Shown: in pieces, positions 28,301-37,497 of the stretch
Numbering within the stretch: the first letter of the stretch is position 1
Layout: every line of letters begins with the position of its first letter
NCBI GenBank assembly: GCA_016708315.1
Contig: JADJGC010000024.1
Span: forward strand, 231,929 to 295,928
Source of the DNA: a bacterium
GTDB lineage: Bacteria; Zixibacteria; MSB-5A5; CAIYYT01
DNA length: 64,000 bases
Direction: 5' to 3'
Program-made: the position numbers and the translations under genes
The notes under the pieces: generated by a model
The model's database searches: none
What the model was told of the DNA's origin: nothing
The model's input: only the letters and a program-made list of their open reading frames with translations

Positions 28301-28454
28301 TATAGTTGGTTTGGACCGTGATAACAGGCGGATCGACGGAAGGATACTCACGGACACCGAGGAAAAGGAATCCAATAGCTCCGAAGAGAACGATAAGAAT
28401 TGAAAGTACTATTGAAAGGACGGGGCGTTCGATGCAGATCGAGGAGATATTCAT
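25365..28454 (-). CDS. RND-family multidrug efflux permease (HAE-1/AcrB-like)
   Basis: The product is about 1029 residues if started at ATG 28454; a TTG one codon earlier is the formal alternative. It has the full RND layout: IERPVLSIVLSILIVLFGAIGF as TM1, a large porter loop, TM4 with GIVVDDAIVVLENI (the two proton-relay Asp residues), and TM10 with GIVTKNGILIVEFAN (the essential Lys). A final cytoplasmic tail ends the chain. It pumps drugs or other amphiphiles out across the inner membrane, driven by protons, as part of a tripartite complex. The adaptor is encoded just upstream with a 12-base gap. No outer-membrane channel gene of the TolC type is seen in the window. Confidence 0.95.
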   Translation of the reverse strand: MNISSICIERPVLSIVLSILIVLFGAIGFLFLGVREYPSVDPPVITVQTNYTGANADVVESQITEPLEESINGIAGIRSLTSSSSDGRSSITVEFELGVDMEDAANDVRDRVSRSIRSLPPDVDPPVVSKSDADSNPILALAVRTDKRSLLELSAYANDVIKERLQTIPGVSEIRIWGEKKYSMKLQIDPARLAAYGLTPLDVRNALNRENVELPSGRIEGYATELSIRTFGRLSGVEDFNELIVKETEGSVVKFKDVGEAMLAPENERTSLRGNGGVPMVSVVIIPQPGSNHIAIADEFYKRVEQVRRDVPEDLQFAVALDTTANIRKAVVEVVETILIAFLLVLLVIFAFLRHWRTTIIPMLAIPISLVGAFFIMYIADFSINLLTLLGIVLSTGIVVDDAIVVLENIYSKIERGVKPIEAGHAGSREIFFAIVSTTITLAAVFLPIIFLQGLTGRLFREFGIVVAGSVLISAFVSLTLTPMLSARTLHKTTHENKFFTWSENLFNSLSTRYNRSLRTFVSRRWLAPIIMVASLAIILGLGSILPSELAPMEDKSRLVINATAPEGTSYEAMYDYIGSLIQIVDTLPERDVILSVTAGGGGNSSANSGFVRINMVPPTERERTQQQIADVVSRKLRDQTFARAFVTQEQTIGNTRGRGLPVQYIIQAPNFDRLREVIPPFMDKAQNNQAFQVVDLDLKFNKPELTIEIDRDRARALGITVRDIAETLQLFFSGQRYGFFILNGKQYPVIAQANRDNRDEPLDLSSIYIRNNREELIQLDNLVKMSYRSSPPQLYRYNRYVSATFSASPATDQTIGSAIEEMDKIASEVLDESFSTSLGGAAKDFAESSNTLLFAFILALVLVYLILSAQFESFRDPLTIMFTVPLALAGAVLSLWLFGQTLNIFSQIGIIALVGIVTKNGILIVEFANQRQLQGLSIPEAVIDAATQRFRPILMTSLATVFGVLPIALALGAAAKSRVSMGIVIIGGLLFSLVLTLYVIPALYTYLSTRKIVSETASIEEPIEVNPV

Positions 28455-28466
28455 CAATTCACCGGC

Positions 28467-29540
28467 CTAGTCAGACTTTAGTGACTGGATCTTGACGCCC
28501 TTGCCATCAGCCATTTGGAGAAGGCCGGTTACGATTAGAGTATCAGCTGCCGAGAGTCCGCTGGTGATCTGTATGCTCTTTTCGGTGCGGATACCAGTCT
28601 TGACCGGGATAGCACGAGCCGTACCGTTCTCGCAGACAAAGACCTTTTCGCCATTGATTTCGGGAACAACTGCACTCGTCGGAATGACTATGGCATCGGC
28701 GATTTCCTGTAGAGTGATTTCAACCTTCGCGAATGAACCCGGCATCAGCAACTCGGAGTTGTTGGGAATCGTTGCGCGCGCCTTGATGGTACGTGTACCC
28801 GGGTCGATCTTGGACTCGACTGCATAGACAATGCCCTTAGAAATGTCCTCTGACTCACCTACGCGCACCATAATCTCTGTGCCGTTTTTCATTTGTTGAG
28901 AATACTTCTCCGGTACTGAGAACTCGACTTTCATTGGATCGAGGTCTTGCATCGTAGCGGCAAGCATGTTGGGTGAAACATAGCCGCCCTCGCTGACATA
29001 GCGAAGACCAACCACGCCGTCAAAGGGAGCACGGATCTCCGTTTTCGCCAATTGCGATTCGATGACTTCCTTTTCAGCTTGGATGAACTTAAGTGCGTTG
29101 AGGAACTTATCGTATTCTTCCTGACTGATAACATTGATTTCGAAGAGTTGACGATTTCTGCGTTCCTGATCAGCGGCTTGTGTCTCTTCGAGCTCTTTGC
29201 GCTTGTGCTGTGCGAGCAGCTCCCGGTCATTGATCTTCAACATTAGCTCGCCTTTTTTGATGCGACGACCTTCATCGAAGTAGACGCCGGTAATCCGACC
29301 GGAAATCTCAGGGCGCAATTCAACCTCTTCGTTGGCGAGCAAGGTTCCAGTTGTAAATATCTGATTGCGAAGCAGTTGAGGCTTCACGAGGATGGCTTCG
29401 ACAGCAAGAAGATTGGCGCCTGCGTCTCGATTCATTGGCTTGCTGCTACTTTGGCCACAACCAACTATGAGCAGAAGACCGGTGGAAATCGCGAATAAGA
29501 GGGTGGTTTGGGTGCAAAATCTGGAGCTATGAATATTCAT
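28467..29540 (-). CDS. RND efflux periplasmic adaptor lipoprotein (MexA/AcrA-like)
   Basis: The 357-residue protein begins with a lipoprotein signal (LLFAISTGLLLIVGC, lipobox Cys at about residue 28). It then has the adaptor order: a first lipoyl half (NEEVELRPEISGRITGVYFDEGRRIKKGELML), and a coiled-coil hairpin rich in Glu/Lys/Arg (about 110-165). The second lipoyl half (AKTEIRAPFDGVVGLRYVSEGGYVSP), a beta-barrel part and a membrane-proximal domain follow. It bridges the inner-membrane pump to an outer-membrane channel. The gene starts at ATG 29540 after GAGGTT and is followed directly by the permease, forming a two-gene operon. Confidence 0.93.
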   Translation of the reverse strand: MNIHSSRFCTQTTLLFAISTGLLLIVGCGQSSSKPMNRDAGANLLAVEAILVKPQLLRNQIFTTGTLLANEEVELRPEISGRITGVYFDEGRRIKKGELMLKINDRELLAQHKRKELEETQAADQERRNRQLFEINVISQEEYDKFLNALKFIQAEKEVIESQLAKTEIRAPFDGVVGLRYVSEGGYVSPNMLAATMQDLDPMKVEFSVPEKYSQQMKNGTEIMVRVGESEDISKGIVYAVESKIDPGTRTIKARATIPNNSELLMPGSFAKVEITLQEIADAIVIPTSAVVPEINGEKVFVCENGTARAIPVKTGIRTEKSIQITSGLSAADTLIVTGLLQMADGKGVKIQSLKSD

Positions 29541-30183
29541 TAACTATTTAACCTCATACATTTGAAATGGTTCCACCCTGTATGTAAGACAATGGGAGTC
29601 GTTTTGACCATGCGAAATTTCGATTTTTGAGGTTGGATTGCTACATTATATATGCTGCGTATTGGCGATACGCAGTATCTACGCGATTTTATACCGAAGT
29701 TTGGTCTTGACGTATTGACATCAATCAGCGATTTTGAATCGAATTGGTCTGCTATAGTATATCGGATTTGACTGATATACAAAGAAGTGAACTTTGGACC
29801 AGTTTCTACATCCTTAATCTTCGCACCAGACCTTACTCGCACGTCAGTGTGGGACAAGCAGGTTTGGTTATCGAGGCCGGATGTAATCGTCGAACCTCTC
29901 CCGGCGATTCAGTCCTACCGGCATGAGGTTCATCGACAGACAAAATTTCTGGCGTATTTGCTAGATAGCAAGGCTTTGTTATTGATCGCATTTCTTGCGT
30001 GTCAATACGGGCCTTATTCCAGGGTTTGGGCATGGGTCGGATTTTTCATCTTGAAGCGCATCTTTGAAGTGTCTATGCTCGGATCTTGAGTAGCGTTTGA
30101 AATGAACGTATCAGTTACTTTTCGATAATTTAGTCTAACATTTGAATAAGTGTTCGAACCTTTTCTGCACTTTCGGGAGGGAT
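29541..30183. other. 643-base divergent intergenic region, no gene supported
   Basis: The region lies between the divergent RND adaptor and VWA-protein genes. Short open frames exist on both strands but lack family resemblance and ribosome-binding sites, so I call none. It must hold promoters for both directions. A clear GGGAGGG ribosome-binding site at 30174-30180 serves the ATG at 30184. I see no terminator-like hairpin. Confidence 0.5.
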
Positions 30184-33100
30184 ATGAATCAAAGGCTATT
30201 GTTGGTATTAGCGTTGACGCTAATGCTGGTCTCTTCGGCTGCCGCTCAGTACATTGTCGTCGGACCGCCGGATGATCTAACCTATATTGATACGACGTAT
30301 CAACCTGGGCCATCGATTAAGCCGTTGCCTCTGATGACGAGTCTTGGCGCGATGACTTCCCTTCCAGTTGACACAGTTAACATTACTCAGCTGGATTGCT
30401 CGTTATTTCCTCTTATTTGCACCTACGTTGAGGCGCTTGATTCGCTCGGAAATCCGATTGGTGGGTTGACCGCCGATAGTTTCTGTGTTTATCAAAACGG
30501 CGTTTTGATTACCCCCGGCAATTTTACGGTTCAGGAGTTGAGCGTAGATTCCTGTATCACTTCGATATGTTTGGTCGTTGACGTTTCCGGCAGTATGACG
30601 GAAAGCAATCGCCTGAACGACGCCAAGAGTGCGATGAGACGATTTGTTCGCAACATGGATTCTTACGATCGTGTGGCAATTGTCTCCTTTGCGAACTCGG
30701 TAACAACAGTGCAGACGTTCACGAGCGACACTACGCTGTTACTAACAAAGATCAATGGTTTGGTTGCATCGGGCAATACCGCGGCTTTTGACGGTGTGTG
30801 GCAGGGTGTCAATGTGACGGTCGCGGAATTGGGCAGCAAGGCAGTTATCGCATTCACTGATGGACTGGAAAACCGCAGTCATATTACACCACAGCCCCCC
30901 AACGGTGTCGGTAGTCCAGCGACACAGCCGTATACAGATGATTCAACGCTGATATGCAATTTTGCGAATGGCGCGAGTATACCGGTTTACACATTCAATC
31001 TTGGGCCAATCACGAACACTTATTACAACACGGAAGCAATGGAGGCTTTTGCAAACGGCACCGGTGGATTCTGGCGTCATGCACCGTCAGGCGCTTTGAT
31101 TGATTCGGTATATGATGAAATCAAGATCAGAATTTGCAGTCGGTACAAAATCTGTTACACGAGCCTCGATACCATTCAGGATGGCACAATACACGTAACC
31201 AAGATATGCCACAAAGTAGGCGGCAATTGCGTAGGTTGCGATGAAGCTTCGTGTCAGGAGCAGGCACCTCCGGTCATCGTCCGCACCCCTCCGACGATTG
31301 ATTTGAGCGATACCTGCCAAGTGCGGACAGATCCCCTGCAGATTTGCGTTAAAGTCACCGATGAGGATACTCCACCCGCTTCATTTACGGTCCGACTGTT
31401 CTATCGATTGGTAGGCAGTCCGGGTTATCCAACTTACACTGATGTTGGAATGACGCAGTTGGGAGGTCCAAATGACAGCATATTCTGTTACACTGTTCCA
31501 GCCAATCTGCTGAATTGTCGCTCGGCATTCGAATACTACATCACGGCCTCGGACGGTCAGTACACCTTGTCGAATCCGGCAGTAAATCCGCAGACCTCGC
31601 CATATTCGGTTGCGATTTGTCCGAATCTACCGCCGACGATCAGTTGTATCCCGGACACCACAATGTTCGTCTGCACATTGGCCCCGATCTGCTTGAACGG
31701 ATTCAATGCCGATGATCCTGACGGCAACTTGGCGACAACGACAGTTTCGATCGGCTCGATTCTTGAAGACGAGGTTTGTTTCACTCCAGTTGCTGGTCCA
31801 AATGTGCTTCAAGTGATTGCGACTGATTCCTGCGGTTTGGCAGACACTTGCGTGACGACTGTCAATATCATACTGAATTCTGCTCCGATCGTGCAGTGCC
31901 ATGCGGACACAACAGTGGCATTTTGCTCGCCGGGACAGGTTTGCGTTGATGGTTTTGTTGCTACTGATGTTGATAATAACATATCGACCAAAACGGTTTC
32001 ACTCGGCACCTTAACTGGAACAACGGTTTGCTTCAATGCTCCGACAGCTGGTGTCTATAGCATCACGTTTATTGCGACGGACGCTTGCGGCAAGGCAGAC
32101 ACTTGCGTAACAAATGTCACGGTTACACTCAATGACCCGCCAGTTGCGAACGCTGGAAGCGACTCGACTTTGTTCCAATGCACTGCCGCTCCGATTTGCG
32201 TGACTGCATCCTGCAGTGACCCGAACGGCAATCTGTCGACCTGTCAGCTTGTCTCTGGTCCGGGCACTTACAACGGCTCAGCAATTTGCTTCACACCGGC
32301 GGCATCTGGTTCATACACCTTCGTGTTGAAGGCGACGGATGCTTGCGGACTGACGGACTTCGATACGTCCGTAGTCAATGTGACTTTGAACCAGGCACCA
32401 ATTGCAAACGCGGGTAATGACTCGACTCTCGCGCAATGCACACCGGCGCCGATTTGCGTGACTGCATCGTGCAGCGACCCGAACGGTAACCTGTCGACCT
32501 GCCAGTTGGTCTCTGGTCCGGGCACTTACAACGGCTCAGCGATCTGCTTCACACCGGCAGCGTCAGGTTCATACACCTTCGTGTTGAAGGCGACGGATGC
32601 TTGCGGATTGACGGACTTTGATACTTCAGTAGTCAATGTCACACTCAATCAAGCTCCGGTTGCGAATGCGGGCAACGATTCGACACTGTTCCAGTGCACA
32701 CCGGCACCGATTTGTGTGACTGCTTCCTGCAGTGATCCGAACGGTAACCTGTCGACTTGTCAGCTTGTCTCTGGTCCGGGTACTTATAATGGCTCGGCGA
32801 TTTGCTTCACTCCTGCGGCATCAGGTTCATACACCTTCGTGTTGAAGGCGACGGATGCTTGCGGTCTTACGGACTTCGATACTTCAGTAGTCAATGTGAC
32901 ACTCAACCAAGCACCAATTGCGAATGCGGGCAACGATTCGACATTGTTCCAGTGCACACCGGCACCGATTTGTGTGACTGCTTCCTGCAGTGATCCGAAC
33001 GGTAACCTGTCGACTTGTCAGTTGGTTTCCGGTCCGGGCACCTACAACGGCTCAGCGATCTGCTTCACACCGGCGGCATCAGGTCAGCTACACCTTCGTG

Positions 33101-36100
33101 TTGAAGGCGACCGATGCTTGCGGGTTGACGGACTTTGACACATCGGTAGTCAATGTCACACTCAATCAAGCACCGATTGCGAATGCCGGCAACGATTCGA
33201 CATTATTCCAGTGTACACCGGCTCCGATCTGTGTGACTGCATCCTGCAGTGACCCGAACGGCAACCTTTCGACCTGTCAGTTAGTCTCAGGTCCGGGTAC
33301 CTACAACGGCTCAGCGATCTGCTTCACTCCGGCTGGTGCTGGTGTCTTCACCTTCGTTCTGAAGGCGACCGACGCTTGCGGAGCAACCGACTTTGATACT
33401 TCAGTAGTAACTGTAACACTCAACCAGCCGCCGGTAGCGAGCATGGGCAATGACTCAACGCTCTTCCAGTGCGGTGCAGCTCCGATTTGTATTCCGGCTT
33501 CGTGCTCTGATCCGAACGGTAACTTGTCGACCTGTCAGCTTGTCTCAGGTCCCGGTTCCTACAACGGCTCTGATGTCTGCTTCACTCCGGCTGGCGCTGG
33601 TGTCTTCACCTTCGTTCTGAAAGCGACCGACGCTTGCGGAGCGACGGACTTTGATACGGCAGTCGTGACGGTAGCACTCAATCTTCCGCCGGTAGCCAAT
33701 GCGGGACGCGATTCGACGCTGTTCCAGTGTGCTCCGGCGCAGATCTGCATCACGGCTGGCTGCAGTGATCCCGATGCCAATCTTACCAATTGCGAATTGA
33801 CTTCCGGTCCGGGAACGCTTAACGGCGGCGGCATCTGCTTCACGCCGGCAGCTTCCGGAATCTATACCTTTATAGTGAAAGCGACTGATGCTTGCGGTTT
33901 GACCGACTTCGATACCTCGGTAGTCAACGTCACGCTGAATCAAGCTCCGGTTGCGACGGTCGGAAACGACTCGACGTTGTTCCAGTGCACACCGGCTCCG
34001 ATCTGTATTGCTGCAGCTTGCAGTGATCCGAATGGTAACTTGTCAACTTGTCAGTTAGTCTCAGGTCCGGGCACCTACAATGGCTCGACGATCTGCTTCA
34101 CACCGGCATCTTCGGGAAGCTACACCTTGGTTCTCAAAGCCACGGATGCTTGCGGATTGACGGACTTCGATACGTCGGTCGTCAATGTCACACTTAACGT
34201 GGCACCGATTGCCAATGCTGGACGCGACTCGACGTTGTTCCAGTGTACACCGGCACCGATTTGCATTGCGGCTTCGTGCAGTGATGCCAATGCAAACTTG
34301 TCGACCTGCAACTTGATCTCCGGACCGGGCACCTACAACGGTTCGCAGATTTGCTTCACACCTGCAGGTGCAGGCACGTTCACTTTCGTACTGCAAGCAA
34401 CCGATGCTTGTGGAGCGACTGATCTTGATACTTCGGTAGTGACGGTGACGAGCAACTCAGCTCCAGTTGTTACCTGTCCGGGCAATCAAACGCTGTTTGT
34501 CTGTAATCTGAATCAGATTTGCATCGATGGTTTCTCGGCAACTGATGCCGAAAATAACATCGCTTCATATCAGGTAACTGGCGGTACGATTCAGGGCAAT
34601 CAGCTCTGCTTCACGCCGGTAGCTGGTCCCAATATGATCAGAGTAATCGCGATTGACGCTTGTGGATTGGCTGACACGTGCGTTACAACTGTCACAATTA
34701 CTCTTAACACTCCGCCGGTTGCGAACGCCGGAGCGGACCAGAACTTGAACTGCCGCACTTCCGGCGATCCGATTTGTTGGAATGTCTCATGCACCGATGT
34801 CGACGCAGGAACTCTCACGTGTGAGTTGGTGTCGCCGGTCGGTACTTTGAGCGGCAATCAAATCTGTTTCGCGCCAACGGCGTCGGGAAGCTACACCTTC
34901 ATTATGAAAGCGACCGACCAATGCGGCGCTATTGATTACGACACTGCAGTGGTTACGGTACGTCTCAATGTCGGGCCGGAGATTGCCCTTCCAGCAGGCG
35001 ATACGACCTTTGCGTGCCTTGATGAACCAATGATCCCGTGGTGCGTGCCGTTCACCTACTCCGACCCCAACGGCAATGCAAGCAATGTTGTAGTGACGGG
35101 ATTGCCGGGAGCAGTTCTCAACTACTCCAATGGCAGCGGGACACTCTGCTTTACGCCGCCTGCGGTCACGGCACAATATGATTTCACATTGACAGTCACC
35201 GATAGTTGCGGACTAACGGCACAGGCGCAGCATCAGCAGTTGGTCGCGATGATTGACTGCGATACGGCGACCTGCTTCGTGATGCAGATTGAGAAAACGC
35301 ACAATTCGCTTCAGGGCCAGTACGAGTTCGTCTCGGTGTTTATCGAATCGGAAGCACTCGAAATGGGCGGATTTGATCTGCTGATCAAGTACGACAATTC
35401 GGGATTGAGCTTTGTCGATGCTAAACCGGGACAGCTTTTGACCTCCTGCGGTTGGGAGTACTTTACCTACCGTTACGGAGCAATCGGAAATTGCGGCGGT
35501 CCGTGTCCGAGCGGATTGTTGCGAATCGTGGCAGTCGCTGACGCTAACAACGGACCTAACCATCCAAGTTGTTATGGTGCGCCTGATAGCGATCAGCATG
35601 AGATAGCGGTATTGAAATTCCTGGTAACAAATGACCGCACTTTTGAGTGTCAATACTTGCCGGTAACGTTCTTCTGGATCGACTGCGGAGATAACGCGGT
35701 GTCGACAGTAACCGGTGATACTTTGTACATCGACAAGCGCATCTACTCATTCGAAGGTCAGATGCTTTGGGATGAACTTGATAACGCGCTGTATCCCGAT
35801 GCTTCCAGACCGTTTGGTCTTGGTGCCGGCGACTATTGCTTGCTCGGAGACAAGTACTACCCGATTCGCTGCATCGAGTTCATTGAAGGCGGTATCGATG
35901 TGGTATGCGCCGACTCGATCGATGCGCCGGGCGACTTGAACCTTAACGGCATCGCCTACGAAATCGCAGATGCGGTATTATATACGAACTACTTCTTGTA
36001 TGGCATAGCGGCACTCGATCCAGACCCGACGCGTCGCGAGGCTCAGATTGCGGCATCCGATGTAAATCAGGACGGCACTGTTCTGAGTGTCGGCGACTTG

Positions 36101-36739
36101 GTTTACTTGTTGCGCGTGATTATGGGCGACGCCCTGCCGTTCCCGAAGCTTGCACCATTTGCTAACTCGGCGAGCGTTAAGTGGCAGAGCGGTGAACTGT
36201 CGATCAATTCAAGTACCGATATCGGCGCGCTACGGGCTAAGTTCCGTGTGGGCGACTCGTATCAGCTTGTTGGAATGAGCGGCATGGAAACTCTCTCGCA
36301 TGAAGAGAATGGCGAAGTGAGTGTGCTGATTTACTCCGGTCTTGCGGATATGGGCCGGCGAATTGCAGCCGGCACAAGCCAGGTGCTGCACATTGTCGGC
36401 GATGCTGAATTGATTGAAATTGAAGCGGCGGACTTTGAGGGCAACATGCTGAACCTCAGTGTCAGTAAGTCTTCACTGCCGACCGAGTTTGCGCTTGGAC
36501 AGAATCGTCCGAATCCATTCAATCCGAATACACAGATCGAACTTGACCTTCCCTCAACTTCTGAGTGGAAGATCGAGATCTTCAACATTACTGGACAGTT
36601 GGTGAAGACGCTCTCTGGAAGCGGAGTTGGCCGAGTAGTTGTGGACTGGGATGGTTCGGGTGCACCGTCGGGAGTCTACTTCTATCGTGCGACTGCCGGC
36701 GCATTTAGTGAAACCAGAAAAATGGTTCTCCTTAAGTAG
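30184..36739 (+). CDS. Giant secreted VWA protein with Ig/PKD-like repeats and T9SS-like C-terminal domain (one frameshift near 33085)
   Basis: ATG 30184 follows GGGAGGG. One extra base near 33085 (GGTCAGCTACACC where the sister repeats have GGTTCATACACC or GGAAGCTACACC) breaks the frame. Removing it gives 2184 residues. The order is a signal peptide (LLLVLALTLMLVSSAAAQ), then a VWA domain with the metal-site motif DVSGSM at about residue 132. A Cys-rich region and two diverged repeats follow. About twelve Ig/PKD-like repeats of roughly 86 residues lie at about 651-1682, each with conserved Cys pairs. A cohesin-like region (about 1695-1850) and a dockerin-like pair (about 1914-1985) come next. 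The protein closes with a FlgD-like/type-A sorting domain (QNRPNPFNPNT, ending KMVLLK) at about 2100-2184. It is a surface adhesion or matrix protein. The sorting domain resembles those exported by type IX secretion, but no T9SS gene is in view. Confidence 0.8.
32136..33426 (+). repeat. Five near-identical tandem repeats of 258 bases inside the VWA protein gene
   Basis: Starting at about 32136, 32394, 32652, 32910 and 33168 (approximate, from the PP/AP-ANAG boundary), the DNA repeats almost without change. Each unit encodes the same segment (TASCSDPNGN, TYNGSAICF, TDACGLTDF). Later repeats (about 33427-34460) are diverged copies. Such near-identical units are subject to recombination and are difficult for assemblers. 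The frameshift at about 33085 falls in the fourth unit. Confidence 0.85.
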
Positions 36740-36764
36740 ATTGCACTACTGGTAACCGGGATGA

Positions 36765-36792
36765 GGCGGGAGGAGCGTTTGCTCTTCCCGCC
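36765..36792 (+). terminator. Hairpin after the VWA protein gene
   Basis: A 12-base-pair stem (36765-36776 with 36781-36792) containing one G-T wobble, with a four-base GTTT loop, lies about 25 bases after the stop codon. No T tract follows, so it may be a weak or Rho-assisted terminator. Confidence 0.5.
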
Positions 36793-37497
36793 GCTCGGGA
36801 GAGATTCAAGAACAAGAGCTTCAATGAGTTCAAAGTTGCGAATTTGCGTTTTTCGATTGTGGAGCATAACATCAATGTTGTTTGTCGCAAAGCATTGGCA
36901 GAAGCAATCGAGTTTGCGACTACGTACGTCGAGTACGAAGTACGTGCCTATTTTTAGCATGAATAGCAGAGTTGACTCTTGGTGATTCGATAGGTAGGTT
37001 TGAACATACTCGTGGTCTCACAGTAAGGGCAATTTGAATCAGATTTAACGGTAAAGCAGGTATTTAGTTCAAGGGCCGATCAAGCAGGCTTCTTGATTTT
37101 CAGTACTCTTCTATACTTTCATGAAAATGCGGAGGGCAAGCGACTTAATTTATCTAACAAAACTTGGGGGCAAGTTAGTCTCAAAGCGCAGGCTTTTGGG
37201 ACGGACGACACAATTCCGGGAATAATCGTTTGATTCGCAATTTTGGCGATCACGATCTGGACAAGTTGGCAGGAGGTGATGTCGTAGTCAGTGGTGTGAA
37301 GGCACGCACGCTTTCGTATCGAACGCATGCGGATGACTTGGACAAAGGAGCGGGCACTCTGGCGAGATTACAACATTCACGAGTTATAGCAGGCAGTAAG
37401 CGGGACACAGATATGCGCGACATAAGCTCGGCGCATTCGCGTTCCATTTGGGGAATTCCTTTCGGAGGATGTTCAAATCTATTGGAGGAATGAGATA
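36793..37497. other. About 700 bases upstream of the beta-helix protein gene, no gene supported
   Basis: Short open frames here (for example 37230-37493) have no recognisable homology, no consistent start site and poor codon character, so they are left out. I note a compact inverted repeat AACTTG-GGGG-CAAGTT inside the stretch near 37160-37185. There is also a good ribosome-binding site TTGGAGGAATG just before ATG 37498. This long leader could carry regulation, but no known riboswitch pattern was recognised. Confidence 0.45.

Noticed and set aside
32136..33426. Regular repeats that could be taken for a CRISPR array
   Set aside because: The unit is 258 bases, has no distinct spacers and is a continuous coding repeat of an Ig/PKD-like domain.
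37230..37493. Possible 87-residue protein before the beta-helix gene
   Set aside because: It starts at TTG with no ribosome-binding site and shows no recognisable motif, and its end runs up to the real ribosome-binding site of the next gene.
36793..37497. Cyclic-di-GMP or other known riboswitch in the long leader
   Set aside because: I compared the sequence by eye with the motifs I know and found no matching conserved core.
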